The notes under the pieces were generated by a model. That model had not been told where the DNA came from. It saw nothing but the letters and a program-made list of their open reading frames with translations, and made no database searches. A stretch of 64,000 bases of DNA from Buddleja alternifolia (taxonomy: Eukaryota > Streptophyta > Magnoliopsida > Lamiales > Scrophulariaceae): contig CM033393.1 of the NCBI GenBank assembly GCA_019426215.1, positions 49,602,645 through 49,666,644 of the forward strand. Reading direction: 5' to 3'. The position numbers and the translations under genes are program-made. This document shows, one piece after another, positions 1 through 12,441 of this stretch. Every line of letters begins with the position of its first letter. The stretch's first letter is position 1.

Positions 1-866
1 TGTAGTAAAATTATGAAAATTTTGATGAAAATTTCGGGGATATTCAAAATTTTGGTTTTGATTTTAAAAAAATCATGAAAATTTATAGAAATTTTTGAAA
101 ATTTACAATGAAATTTTGTGTAACTTTAAATATCAAATTATGCATTTTTTACATTAATAACATTCTATATATAATATATACATAATGAATCTTGTAAATA
201 GAATGACTAAAATCTACTGTTAAAAATATGAAATAATAGTAGTAAAATAATAATCAAATATCATAAGAATTTCATTAAAATAAAGTGTGTCACAATTTTA
301 GTAAAAATCATTATTCAAAACCACATCAAGCTTCTAAGAGAATTTTTATGAGATCTTATTTAAATAATTTTTGTGTTCAGACCCAAATTTCTATTAACTT
401 ATTGCTTAATATCACTTTTAGATTCGTATTTAAATTTATTGTTTATTGGTTTACATAGTTTGTCATTTGTTATCTTTTCTTTTAATATGAATGATCACTG
501 GACCCTAATTTTTAACTACAAAATATTTTTTAAAAAATAGATATTATTTTACACTTCGAAAAATATTGGGTTTTGATGAAAATTTTGGGAAATTTCGGTC
601 AAAATTTCGATGGATATTTTAACAAATATTATTTTAAATTTTGGGAAATTTCAAGTTTCGACAAAAAAATGGGAAAATTTTGGGTTTCGGTCAAAATTTT
701 GGAAGATATTCTGCAAAATTGGATCGATAGTTTAATTTCGCTTGCACCCTGGAAACCCAAAATTTTGATATTTCGGGCGAAATTTAAGACCCTACTCGAG
801 CCTCGAGGTGACCATAAGGCCCGATGGTGGAAGGACAGGTTCAAGGGTATCTCGAGTTATCATCAT

Positions 867-1010
867 CACTGGCCCAAAAATAGCAGGACCAGAGTGATCT
901 TGAGTCATTGTCGGCACTGGCCCGAAAATAGCTGGACCAGAGAGCTCTTGAGTCATCGTCAATATTGGCCCGAAAATAGCGAGACTAGAGAGCACGCGAG
1001 TTATCGGGGC
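867..1010. repeat. Tandem repeat, 48 bp x 3
   Basis: Three head-to-tail copies start at 867, 915 and 963. Each has a 'tggcccraaaatagc' core followed by 'gaccagag...gagt'. The unit is a multiple of three and the minus strand stays open across it, as in tandem repeats of retrotransposon gag-like regions. Confidence 0.8.
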
Positions 1011-1489
1011 TGAACTAACTACCCTTCGCGCCTCACGTCGCCTATCATACATTATTGGTTGAGTCACTGACCCGGTTTCTTGAGAAGAAACCGTTTAAAG
1101 TACTTTGACCAAATCAGGCAGTTTTGCGTTGTTTTGGAAAAATCAGCCTATCTAAAGCTACTGGCCTCCGTTTTCCGTGAATATTATATGGCTGGAAAGC
1201 CAAGAAAAATTCCTACAACTATTTTGAAGACTTTCAGACCTAATTCAGAAGTATAAAGGTCTGAAAGTGTTCAATAATATACAGCAGAATTCGGTCGCAG
1301 ACTGGGCTGCGCAGCTATGGTGCAAAAATCATAAGTAAAGGTAAAGCTAAGGGTCTTGGATTTGATCAAGGCCAGTTGGAAACAAGATCACGAACAGATC
1401 TACAAAATCCTTGAAGGAAGCAAAATAAAATTCGACTGGAATTCTTCACAAAACAACAGTGAAATAAACTCACATCTCTCTTAGAATTT

Positions 1490-1507
1490 TCCACAGACGG
1501 CGCCACT
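1490..1507 (-). other. Primer-binding site of the reversed LTR element
   Basis: Read on the minus strand, the bases directly after the LTR terminal CA are TGGCGCCGTCTGTGG after a short spacer. The first nine fit the 3' end of plant tRNA-Asp. The same string follows the 5' LTR of the element at 46072, so both belong to one lineage. Confidence 0.65.
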
Positions 1508-2009
1508 TGATGTGCTCCGACTTTCACATCAAAAAATGTATTAAATGCAATCAATAATCTACTTAGGAAAATAATTAACAACAATCTTTATTTAATTTGG
1601 GGAGTAATTTTCGAAAAGATGAAGAAGAGAGATAAGAATAAAAATGAGACTTTTATTAATTTTTATAGAGAAAAGTATGTAATATTTCTTGAATTTTACA
1701 CAAGTGAAAAAGATGATGATATAATGACAAAACTCCTCCTTTTATAAATGGAGTAGGCGTCCACTTCCTCCCTCTCCAAGTCAAAATGTTCTCTTTTGGT
1801 AGTTGAGGGGAAGAAGAAATAATCTCATAATTTTGGGGATGCAATCTTGACTAAATATTTGATATGATTTCATTTCATATTTTATCAGTTTCGATCTATC
1901 ATGCTTCCAACTTGTTATCTTTGACACTTATTTTCAGTCCTCGTTTGAGGTAGCCCAGGAGCTCTTCTTGAGGCCCAATTATGGAAAGTAATACTTTACG
2001 TTCACATCA
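1508..2009 (-). mobile_element. Gypsy-type LTR, reverse orientation
   Basis: A 502-bp block begins TGATGTG and ends CACATCA, the inverted TG...CA ends of an LTR. A primer-binding site on its left shows that the element runs leftward on the minus strand. On that strand a TATA box (TATAAAAGGAG) lies near 1735-1750, as in an LTR promoter. The partner LTR is outside the window or lost. No target duplication can be tested. Confidence 0.65.
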
Positions 2010-3400
2010 ATATATATATATATATATGTATATGTAATATAATTTGTGATAAATAGCTATAGTAAAGAAAAATTGATGGAAGAAAGAGCAAGTAGGAAGA
2101 AAAACTAGTATGCATGGGGTCATGAAAATTGCATCAGACATGTGACTAAGGGGGTCGACAAAAGCATGATTATTAAATTTGGTTGCCTGATTTAGAAAAT
2201 CTATTTCCTTAATAATATATGTGCTATGCCACGTGTCATGTCGTGGGTGGAGAAGAAAGGCATGTGACATGATTTTCGACAATGAAACTTGCCACACTCT
2301 CGTGGTTATGTCTCTAATAAGGAGGAAATCAATTAATTGCAGGACTACACTTTGGTGGAACCTTCAGGCTTCAATCCCTCATTTGTTGTACATTTTGTTG
2401 GACAAGAGTAAATGTACCACCCTCACCCCCATTAGAAATTTTAGTTCACTCCCGACTTGACCATATCCCTATGTATTTTACTCCTTTAATCACTCAATTA
2501 TATTTTATGTTATATTTGACGAACAATATCAGATGATTCAGTATATAATACGTGTTTAGTATACTTTCTCTACTTTCCTAGTCCCATTTTTACCAAAAAT
2601 TAAAATGATAATCATGATTTAAAAAAGTAAAATAATATTACAAGCTATCATACACTGAATTGCGCAATGTATAACTAGTATTCATCGGATGAAGCATCGA
2701 GAAAACTTTATCACTCTCAACTCTCAACATTTAAGTGACTACCCTCATGTGCCTATCATGTGATAACTTGCCAATATTGTCACGGAACATAGACCATTTG
2801 TATTTGTTGTTCTTGTTCAACATTGTTGTCAAAATACTAGTTCAACTATATAGCAGAATCTTGAACTGTTATTTTATTTAGATATTGTGATGTGTAGATA
2901 GTGTGTCGTAGTTATAATAAATCGAAATATGTTCAGGAAAAAATATATAATATAGGGGAATAGAACAACCACATATTTGCACTTAATTAGGTCAATAATT
3001 CTATGTATATCTAGTACCTAAATTAATGCACATGCCTTGGAGATATTTAAATATGGGAAATTCTAGTATGACGACACCAAATTGTATTTCACAAAATGAG
3101 TGATCAATCATTTGGCAAGTGTAATACAATCTTTTTGTGAATACACTTTAATGTAATCGAGTCAGAAGCGGGGATAGAATTTTCCTTTGAACACCTACCA
3201 CGTATGTTTAGGTGTGGCCTTCAATTGTGTAAGTTTAAATGCTAAACGAGCTTCAATGCAGCGAACATTTATTATTATCGTTAATGATTCTCTTAGCGCC
3301 TCTTTAATTAGATATGTGGTTATAATTTGTAAATGATAAGTTTCACATTAGTAGAATATTCGAGTATAAAGAGAACGTCACTATGAAAATACTAAATTTA
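2010..3400. other. Intergenic, no gene recognised
   Basis: AT-rich DNA. It opens with an (AT)n tract at about 2010-2030 beside the LTR. Short reading frames near 2007-2460 lack any family signature, and I see no promoter or RNA gene. Confidence 0.5.
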
Positions 3401-4480
3401 TGGGGTAATTGGCATATTGCATCCTGGGATAGCATTTTTTGGAACATAACGCCCTTATATTATATAATTGACTTTATTAATTGCATCACTAAATTTCTTT
3501 TAACTTGACCATCTTGGAGCGAGTTTGGGCCATTGAACTCACCAAAAAGAAGAAGAAAAAACGAATTGACTTGGTTTTAGGGTGGTAAAACTACAAATGT
3601 TCTCCCTCTTTTTAATTCCCCAGCTTCATCATGTGCTTGTAACATGACTTTAAAGCGCAAATTTGTACAGAATAGAAGGAAAATCAACCAGAAAAATAGT
3701 GAAAATAATAATAGGGACAGTAAATGTTGAGGTTAGCCAAGAAACTAAGGTCCTGTTTGGATGTGTTTTCATTTCATTTTCAACCGTTATTTTCTAAAAT
3801 GTATGGGAGAAAGAGTTTTTTGATTTTTGTGTGAGAAAAGTGAAAAAAGTAGGTATGCTTGGTTGTGTTTTTAAAAATAGTTGAAATTGGTGATTGTGAT
3901 GTGTAAAATGATGGAAAAGCAATTATTAGATGAATAGTATTGAATTAAAAAATTTAAAGAAGAGGAGAAAGAAAAGTTTAAAAAATTGAAAGGAGATGGG
4001 AGAAAAAAGTGATAAAAAGAAATTGTGAAATGAGTGATGTGAAATGTAATTTTAAAGAAATGATTGAAATTTATTGAAAACATAAAAATGAGAATATTTT
4101 CAGTTAAAAACAATATAAAATGTGTATTTTCATTTTCAAATGAAAATAAAAATGAAAAAAGTAATTAGAAAGCACAAACAAACAAGCCATAAAAATCGTA
4201 AAGATCATCTCCTCAACCCTTCTGTTCTAATTAGAAATCTGCTAAAAAGACTTGCAAAATGTGTGTTTCCTCGTGTAGAAGCGACAATGGTTGGGATATT
4301 GAGGCTTCAGGTTGACAATGAAAACTATTTCATGTAACACTAGAATGTCAAGCTCCAACATATAGTACTGTGTTTTCTTTTTATCGATTCAACTCGTGGT
4401 TTTGCGAGTTCAATGGCTTAAACTTGCTTCAGCGTGCAAAATTTAATTCAAGGGCGAATTATGCGAAAAATGCAATTTAA
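3401..4480. repeat. Degenerate long inverted repeat, possible decayed TIR element
   Basis: The left arm (3401-3560) and the reverse complement of the right arm (about 4370-4480) share gcattttt...cgcccttga-like words and the phrase 'gccattgaactc'. A second element appears nested inside at about 3751-4188: it starts ggtcctgtttggatgtg and ends with acaaacaaacaagcc, weakly inverted as in hAT or Harbinger MITEs. There is no clear target duplication and no coding content. Confidence 0.35.
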
Positions 4481-4679
4481 TGGACTCATTAATTAGCTTT
4501 GCCACATGAGCCGTGGGCGCAACATATTGAACCATGTGATTTGTACATAACATCTATGTTATAAATGCAACCAAAATTGGTTTTAGCGATTAAGAGAAGG
4601 AAATATTCCGTAGAAAACTCTAACATATATCCAATTTAGCACTACTAATACTAATTACTTAGAAAGTGTATTCATTGCA

Positions 4680-5186
4680 TGTTGAATTGTGGTGAAAAAA
4701 TGACTCATTTCCCTTTGATAATGAAAGAGCAATTTGTCCCACATAGGAAGAATTTTGTAAAGGGTCATCCCTTTTACTATAAAAAGGGATCCACCTTTTA
4801 GTTGTTTGATATCCCTTTGTCTCTCATCTTTGGCTATTCTTCTTTTCTCCTCTATAATTTTGTATATTTCACTTTTGGTCCTTTCTTTTGTTTAGTGAAA
4901 TATTTTGGTAGGGTCCGAGGACGTAGGCTAAATTAGCCGAATCTCGTTATATTTGGTGTTCTTTATTTTGTGTTATTCTTCAAGTAGTTATTGTTAGTTA
5001 TAGTTGTAGTGTTATATTGTGCTATTAAATTCGTCTAGTTAATTCTGTCGAGGAGGTTGGGTTTTAAGCGCGACTGTTGTGACGCCTCCAATCTTTCCTG
5101 GGAATTCAATCTAGTGTGGTTTTCCAGTACAATATTTCCCTCGCTATTTCTATATTTGGTGGAATATGACTCTGAGTTCCACAACA
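4680..5186 (+). mobile_element. Solo LTR (Copia-like)
   Basis: A 507-bp block starts TGTTG and ends CAACA, flanked by a perfect 5-bp direct repeat TTGCA (4675-4679 and 5187-5191). A TATA box (ctataaaaaggg) lies near 4778-4790. The phrases 'gaggacgtaggc' and 'aagcgcgactgttgtga' resemble Copia LTRs of asterids. There is no internal region or second LTR, so this is a solo LTR left by LTR-LTR recombination. The Copia assignment rests on recall of similar LTRs; the structure is seen directly. Confidence 0.75.
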
Positions 5187-5270
5187 TTGCATGCATCTCA
5201 ATATTTATTGATAACATGATGCACAAACTATAGATAGCAATCGGCTTATCAAGTTAGTAAATTTCAATCC

Positions 5271-5438
5271 GGATCCTCTAGTGCAAATGGTGTTGCATTT
5301 CCTATTGCATTCACCTCTATATATGACAAGTGTACAAAATTCAAATCACTTATATATTTAAGTAAAATATTTATACACTTGTCATGTATAGAATAAATGC
5401 AATAAGAGATGCAGCAATATTTTGTAATAGAGGATCTC
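5271..5438. mobile_element. Foldback MITE (family A)
   Basis: About 168 bp that is almost entirely two inverted arms, starting ggatcctcta and ending tagaggatctc and meeting near 'tatatatttaag'. A second copy of the family is split by the retrotransposon at 45469-51400. It has no coding capacity. Confidence 0.75.
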
Positions 5439-6240
5439 GTGTGAGTAAATTTTGTGGATAATAGTAATATTTGGAAACATAAATTGCTCAAATTGCATGC
5501 AGTAATAAGAAATATGCGGCACATGAAATGGCATTGATAGAGGGTTAATAAGGCCGGGGTGATAAGTGTCCAATGATCACATGGTCTTGTATATTGAGAC
5601 ATACACATGAAGGCCCACTATGTTAGTACAATAAATAGCACACTACAATAACTTCTAAAACCAACTTGAGATATTAAAAGTTTAAACCCCACATTATTTG
5701 CCACAAATTAAATTTTAATTAAAAAGTTCATTTATGTCACAATATACATGGAAAGTTCCATACAATACACCGGCTATTGATTTTGAAGCACTAATAATTC
5801 GGCTTGGATCCTATGTTCAAATCTCGAATTTTGCTTTACGTGTATAAAAAACTGATATATAATAATTTTAGTAAATATAAATTTAAAATAACTTATACAC
5901 ACTTGACATGCGTGTGTATTATGACATACGAGATGAAACGTCGAATAAAAGATCTCAAATACTTAAAACCATTCAAATAATGGAAAGTCTTTTTACCACC
6001 CCCCTTAATTATTCAAAGACCTGGATGGATCGAATATTTGTTGTTTAACATACAGTAAAAGATCATGCCATATCAAAATTATATTGATTCTACTAATTAT
6101 CGACGAGAAACAACCCTTGCTATTTGATGTGAAAACGTTATGTATATATAATATTCCTTTCACAGATGAATTAAAATGTTGACCTCTAAAAATTGCATGC
6201 ACACACATACACTACTAATACCAATTAACTTCCCATTTCC
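5439..6240. other. Intergenic, no gene recognised
   Basis: AT-rich spacer between a MITE and the PRE-type gene promoter. Short frames near 5264-6208 show no family features. Confidence 0.45.
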
Positions 6241-6270
6241 AATTTAATAATAATTTTTCTCTCAATCTTG

Positions 6271-6327
6271 GGAAAATTCTTGTATGCAACCGATCGATGC
6301 CAAGCCGCGTGTATTCAAGAATTTTCC
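6271..6327. repeat. 57-bp inverted repeat in the PRE-gene promoter
   Basis: GGAAAATTCTTG at the left is matched by CAAGAATTTTCC at the right around a 33-bp core. The arms match the ends of MITE family B (26928-27099 and 60571-60744), so this may be a deletion derivative. It ends about 14 bp before the TATA box of the downstream gene. Confidence 0.55.
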
Positions 6328-6770
6328 TCAAATCTTCTTGTATAAAAATAAAAAGGCCTACACCACTCCTTTCCCCAATGCACTTGTCTTCTTCAAATCC
6401 AACATCACTATCTTTGTTGTTATATTAGCCTCTCTCTCTTGAATCCCCCTTCCTTACCTCAGTAATCTCTCTTTCTTTTGTGGTCCTTCTGACTTTATAC
6501 ACTCTTATTACATATCATTTTCTTATCTTCTTCCCATAGCTATACACTACTATAGCTAGCTAGTCTATATATCTAACACATCTTATTATATATTATATAT
6601 AGATTCACTTCTTCTTCTTCTTCTTCTTAGTTTTCCTTCTGTACTAGAAAGTCTTTTCTCTCAAGTTTTCTTTTTTTACAATCTGGTTTACAGTAGTTTG
6701 TCTTCCCTTTTTTCCACTACATATATATTTATTTTTTAGACCTGAAGTACATATATATAATATTTTAAGG
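6328..6770 (+). promoter_or_regulatory. Core promoter and 5' UTR of the PRE-like bHLH gene
   Basis: A TATA box (TATAAAAATAAAA) lies at 6341. It is followed by pyrimidine-rich DNA, including a (CTT)n run at about 6608-6628, typical of a plant 5' UTR leading to the ATG at 6771. The transcription start would be about 6370, giving a leader of about 400 nt. An intron in the leader cannot be excluded. Confidence 0.5.
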
Positions 6771-6896
6771 ATGTCTGGGAGAAGGTCAAGACAGTCAGCT
6801 GGTAGTTCGAGGATATCAGATGATCAGATCATTGATCTTGTGTCCAAATTGCACCAACTCCTTCCTGAAATTCGCAACAGCAGGCGTACCAACAAG

Positions 6897-6942
<46 letters not shown>

Positions 6943-7941
6943 TACAATGCATATTATATAGTTACTTATATACATTGCATTATTGAGCAGCATTAAAGTT
7001 GTTTGTAGGAAAAAAAAAAACTATGTATAATAATGTAATTTTCTCCGCGTTCATATGATATTTGCAATATATATTATGAGATAGTTGAGTGTAATATCAT
7101 AAAACTTCTTATTTTGTTTAAGTCTTTAAAAGTTTGCCTACCTAAGTAAGGTTGGAGGATGGAAGTCAAACTTTTAGTTAATTTATGTCTTCCCTCTAAC
7201 TCTAAGTCACTGTTATACGGCCCCATAAAGAAAAAATAATGTCACATATAATTATGCAGAATTCTTTACGAGAGATATTATGTGTGGAGCCTAACCTAGT
7301 ACTACAAATAGTGTCTAAAATCCTTTGACTCATTTTCCGCTAGAAGCCAGACTCATATGTAACATGTTTCTAGTAAAATGCATGTTTGTTTCTTATATGT
7401 CAATTCAATGTTTTTCGTTGTGTATTTTACATTAGAAATGTTCGTTAAGTGTATTTTAATTTAAAGGAACAAACAAATAGACGAAAAGAGGAAAAATTCA
7501 GATCATTTATTCAGTTTTTTTAAGATTCGTCGTGTGAATAAACTATTGTCTTAAATATATATGTACTTGATGACGTATATATTGGATGAAGCATCAAAAT
7601 TGAAATAGAGGATCTGAATTGAGGTTCAAATAAAAAAGCACACAATCTGCAAATATATGTATATAATTATATATAATTTCTTTTCTTAACATAAAATCAA
7701 ATATATATTGCATGTAACATGCATGCAATTGAAAATAATTAAGCAATTTTGCTAAATATTGATTAACAAATTGATGTTACAATTTATGCAGGCATCAGCA
7801 AATAAGGTGCTTCAGGAGACTTGCAACTACATCAGAAACTTGCACAAAGAAGTGGATGATCTGAGTGACAGGCTATCCCAGCTCTTGTCAACTATAGATG
7901 CTGATAGCCCCGAGGCTGCGATAATTAGGAGTTTAATCTAA
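6771..7941 (+). CDS. PRE/ILI-type atypical bHLH protein
   Basis: Two exons, 6771-6896 and 7792-7941, join in phase 0 (AAG|gtacac ... ttatgcag|GCA) to give 91 aa, the usual size for the PRE family. It starts MSGRRSRQ, followed by [20 protein letters not shown] (helix 1), [20 protein letters not shown] (helix 2) and the end [11 protein letters not shown]. The DNA-contacting basic region is absent, as in Arabidopsis PRE1-6 and rice ILI1. Members of this family do not bind DNA. They sequester inhibitory bHLH proteins such as IBH1 and PAR1 and so promote cell elongation downstream of brassinosteroid, gibberellin and auxin. Family assignment is firm; which PRE paralogue it is cannot be told. The 895-bp intron begins with a microsatellite directly at the 5' splice site. 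Confidence 0.95.
6898..6942. repeat. (AC)n-(AT)n microsatellite at the intron start
   Basis: A compound AC then AT dinucleotide tract begins inside the GT donor of the only intron of the PRE-like gene. Confidence 0.9.
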
Positions 7942-8914
7942 TTATTAATTATGTAATTTAAATTAATATCTTCTTCTAGGCTGTGGTTTATGAGCTTTGA
8001 CCATGCATTAGAACTGAGATATTATTATTAATTAATTAGATGTCCATATCCATGGATATATATATGCATGCTGTGATTAGTATAATAAAGTTGTATTATA
8101 ATAAAGGGGTCGTACTCTGCCAAGACTCCTAGGATTGAATATCTGTATTTTTTCTATTTTCATGTATTTGTATTTCGTAGTTAATGTATTCGGGGACTTA
8201 ATTAGTTAAATTTAAATTATTTGCAAAAGTTTGTAATCTCTCTCTCTCTCTCTCTCTCTCTTTTTGGTAATGAAGTGAGTTTGTATTTTTTATCATAATG
8301 TTCTCCTCAATCAGTTTAATTATTTTGGCAGTTTTTTTCCCATTCTTAATTATATGCAAGTTCATAGTTATAAAAATAAATAAGTTTTCAGTTTCTTTTA
8401 TAATTAAATAATTAGTAGAATGATAGTCATTTTAAGATGTAAATTAATTTTAATATGTCATTTCATAGTCAAATTAATAAACTACATGCCCGTAAATTTT
8501 GGCTGAAGAACACAGACAATTAGCCATAATCAGGGATAATAATTACGTATAAAAACTTTGGATAAAAAAGAACGTAAAACATAAATTAAATAACTCATTG
8601 ATTCAAGTACGTATGTCTAGGAAGCGTGATTAGTGAGGTGACATACTAGCTTAACTTGCGGAAAACGCCATTGCCATCAACTTAATTAAGGTATCTCATT
8701 TATTTATTTTAAACATCACATACTCGATTTTAATAGTTTATTTATATTTTTCATCTTTTTCCTCCAAAGAAAAGACAATATTAATTCCTTTTCGTGTAGA
8801 AACTTAGTCAGTCAATTTTTTATTTTATTTTTGATAAGCAATCAGTCAAATTAAACTATTGCTAAAAGCCTAAAACTATTTTAGGATTTTAGATTATTTT
8901 TTTTGACTTCTGAG
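7942..8914. other. 3' flank of the PRE-like gene
   Basis: Contains AT-rich 3' UTR with possible poly(A) signals (aataaag near 8083) and a (CT)n tract at about 8236-8262. No further gene is visible. Confidence 0.4.
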
Positions 8915-9310
8915 ATCAAGGATGCAGCAGGGGGCGGGGGAGGGGAGGGTGTGCTCACCCCCGGTCAAATTTGAAAAATTATTTTTTTTTCCTTTACAAA
9001 ATTTTTGATATTTGAATTTCGCCCCCCCTCAAAATAAAAAAATATCACGCTTTCTCCCCTTTCTTTGAGTTCGCCCTCCCAAACTCAAAATCCTACCTAT
9101 AACAAAAAATATATAAAAGTATGAAATATGTCAAAAGTTGTAATTGAATCTAGTTCCTTATTATATTTTTCCTCATAAATATAGTGTATTGTACCGCAAG
9201 GGGCAAGCCCCCGCACTCCCTTGAATCCTTCGTCTATCTGCCAAAAAAAAAGTGTATAGCTAATATCACTATAATCTCGCCCCCCTGGCTAAAATTCCTG
9301 GCTCCATCCC
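8915..9310. repeat. Possible decayed TIR element with G/C-rich ends
   Basis: The left end is 'gatgcagcagggggcggggg' and the right end 'cgcccccctggct...ctccatccctg'. The two ends are loosely inverted, as in non-autonomous hAT-like repeats of plants. The body contains several cccc/gggg runs and no frame of interest. There is no target duplication. Confidence 0.3.
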
Positions 9311-9679
9311 TGCCTGAAATTAGACTATACTCGAGAAATCTCACAATACAATAGTGTCTATTTTCAGATAAAAAAAAAGGAGATTTCTAGGAGTCCAAGA
9401 ACCCCTCTCATTTTAGTGCTAATTACCAAAACCCTCTTGACTTTTTGTATATTACAACGTGACCCCCTCAAGATATTTATTAGTAAAGTTTACAATGGTG
9501 AATCTGTAATAGTTTTATACATTGGTGTTTGCAAGAATGTCGTAATACAAGAGGGACTTTATATAATTTTGAAAAGATCAGAAAATTTTCAGTAACTGAT
9601 CAACATGAGGGGTTAGTAGGTAATTTACTCCTCTAAAAAAAGGCAATTCCCAAAAGATATCACCCCTTTAACATAACTG

Positions 9680-9835
9680 GGTAATTCTATGACAGACCTA
9701 GTTCAATAGTCTGAGTGTGTATCTTGTGTCTATCGCTTTCACACAATTATGTGTGGGGATCACAGAAAATACACTTTATGAGATAGACACTAGGATTATT
9801 GGTTTTGGTCTGGCATAGATTTTTCCACATAACTA
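9680..9835. mobile_element. Foldback MITE
   Basis: About 155 bp with inverted arms of about 45 bp: the left 'attctatgacagacc' and 'gtgtctatc' words recur inverted at the right as 'ggtctggcatagat' and 'gatagacac'. No coding content and no clear target duplication. Confidence 0.6.
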
Positions 9836-12140
9836 CATAGTGTCCACCTAAGTATCATTAACATAAAGGGAAGAAAAGCAATATTATTTTTACAATAAAC
9901 AATTATTTATATTGATATAAATTAATAAAAAAAAAATGGAACATCACTGATTTCACTCTCTTTTCATGTTCTTTCGTTTTCACTAATTTCACCTCTTCAT
10001 TTCATTTTCTTACATAATATTCAAGACAAGACCATGATTTTGGTTACATATAAGATTTGTCATGCAAGATACAGATACATTGATTAAACAGCTTAATAAA
10101 TAAATTGTTTGGAATTGACAAAGATTAGTGTTATAATCTGATCTGATCTGATAAACAAATCTGCCCCCCTCAACAGGGGAGAGAAAGGGACATTGCTTTA
10201 TGGTACTAAACTCGTGTCTTAATCAAAAACGGCATCCACAATTACTGCTAATTACTAAAGAAGACTCGGTCGTTAACTGTTTAAGCATGCACTAATCACA
10301 TGATTAGGACCACCGACATCTACCGTAGACTATATTATGGTGGTCACCATAGTAGATGACACCAAATACATTAACTTGTCATTTCAGTTTCTTTATTGCC
10401 TCTTCATATTTGGATCAATATATATATATATATATATATAATGATTTGATTAGGTTTTTTTCCATGTATTTGTAGTTACTAACAATTAAGTGATTGAAAA
10501 CAATCACAACCACTAATTCTTCCGCAAACAAATGTTACATACAAATTATCGTGGTTATATCAAATTTGAAATTTCGAAATTCCATAAAATTCTTCTGGAG
10601 CTTTTGGATAACGAGTCTAAATTAAAACAATAGCCACCACTAATTTTTCCACAAATAAATGTTACATACAAATTATCGTAATTATATCAAATTTGAAATC
10701 TCGAAATTCCATTAAATCTATCTACTCATTAATTACTAGCTAGCAAAATTAAAATTGCATGCAGGAATAATGACAGGATACGCATCCATTGGGCTATTAA
10801 CAATACAGCTTTTATGATCATGGAGTTTTTGTTTCTAATGGGCTGAACCTAATGAACCAACGGAGACGATTCAATAAACGAGTGTCTACAACCATTATTT
10901 TCTGGGCCAACTATAATTGTGCATTAGTTAAGTAATCGCTAATGAACCAATCACAGCCCAATGACATGTTTAATATTTGGATTAATCGAAACTCCCAAGC
11001 TATTCTTGAATCAATAAGGCGATTAATTCCTAGAATTTTTGGGCCGGTTGTTTCCAAGATTCAAGACCCGAACCAGGACCTTTTGTTCCGAAATTAAGTC
11101 TCTTTTACCGCTTTTTAATTCGGTTTTGTTTTTGCTTGTTAGACGGTTCTGGTAATTTTGTGGCACATTCCTTGGCCAAGACGACAACGGGGCTCTTGAG
11201 CCAGTCTTGACCCTCTTTGTTGATACTTCACTTCTATTTTGTCTGACTGTTCGTTTTTGAGTTTTAATATATTACTTTACCCCCCTAAAAAAATCTTAAG
11301 ATTTGGCTTTCGGGTTTTATGGGAATCATAATCATTCATCATTATTCATGGTAACAAATAACACACAGATAAGCGAGATTATATTTAAATTTGAAGTCCC
11401 GAAATTTCCTAAAAAACGCTTAGATTATAGTTGCACTATGTTTGTGAGTTCTAACCTTCTATATAGAATATGTGGGGTTTCATTAAATGTACAACTACAT
11501 AAACTTTCGTTTTCAGTTTTGGACTAAATAATAGGCTTTGGAATTACAAGCATGTATTTATCTAATTATCTTCTTGTGCTTTTCCCATCACATGGTAATA
11601 ATTTATGATCAAATTGACATATTTCTTGTCAAGAAATTAGGAATCAATTAATAATTCTACAAATGCCCACACAATTGGCACACATAATTTGTAGTATTAT
11701 TCAAATGTGTTTCTTAGTGGCTTGACGTTTTTTGTTGATTAAAGTAAGAATGAATAACGTCAAAAATTTGAGGTCTCTGTAAGGTTTAGGTGTAATATAT
11801 TGGAGTTGCATCATCAATCAATTCAGGTAACTACCAAAGTACCAATATCTCAGCTGCTCTAATAATAGCTTTACGTACAATTTATTTATGGATCTACTTT
11901 TAATTGAATAACCTAAGTTAGATTTCACCGTTTTCCATTGCAGTCGATCCGCATCAATGCTCCATAAAAATACTAATAATTTCGATATTTTAATGTGATG
12001 GATTAGAATTTAATGTGCAATATAAGTTTTATTACGAGTAATGTGACCGGTGAGTCTAATTAAATTTGTGTTTTCTTTCTTAAGAAATCAATTACATACA
12101 TTATTATAAAATAGGATTATAAGTAGATAATTATCCAAGG
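9836..12140. other. Intergenic, no gene recognised
   Basis: AT-rich spacer. It holds an (AT)n tract (about 10419-10441), a two-copy duplication at 10505-10717 and a 74-codon frame near 11303-11527 with no homology I can recognise. Confidence 0.45.
10505..10717. repeat. Two-copy tandem duplication, about 116 bp apart
   Basis: The phrases 'aaatgttacatacaaattat' and 'atatcaaatttgaaat' occur in both copies with a few substitutions. Confidence 0.7.
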
Positions 12141-12441
12141 AATTAATTTATTTCCATCCAAGAAATCTGCAATGGGAGGGATTGAAGCGGTCTGAATTCG
12201 CGGTAGTTTTATATTAAACGATACGTTTGGATTCGATTGATGTCACATCAATATAATAATTAATTAATTATATATATATATGCATATATATACATAACTT
12301 TGATAATGACACATCATTAAAAATATAATTGTTATATTGATGTGGCATCGTCCGAACATTGTTTAATATAAAACTACGGTGAATTCGGTCCGCTTTAATC
12401 CCTCCCATTGCAGATCTCTTCGATGGAAATAAATTAATTTG
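12141..12441. mobile_element. Foldback MITE with about 110-bp arms
   Basis: The left arm starts aattaatttatttccatc and the right arm ends gatggaaataaattaatt. Both contain 'ctgcaatgggagggatt' and 'gttttatattaaac' in inverted order. The arms meet at an AT-rich centre (12260-12330). No clear target duplication or coding content. Confidence 0.7.

Larger units (their letters stand above)
1..1507 (-). mobile_element. Internal remnant of an LTR retrotransposon (reverse orientation)
   Basis: This stretch lies internal to the LTR at 1508-2009 and next to its primer-binding site, so it should be the 5' internal part of a Gypsy-type element read on the minus strand and cut by the window edge. Only short, low-quality reading frames occur, and I see no gag, protease or reverse transcriptase motif. 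Bases 1-120 and 560-790 are full of related 'gaaaattttggg / atttcggtcaaa' words, and 867-1010 is a short tandem array. Probably a decayed or non-autonomous element. Confidence 0.5.

Noticed and set aside
573..1013. 146-codon plus-strand frame
   Set aside because: It starts at TTG, is built of repeated 'gaaattttggg' words and the 48-bp array, and lies in an LTR-element remnant read in the other direction.
11303..11527. 74-codon frame
   Set aside because: No family features, isolated, no promoter or splice context; likely chance.
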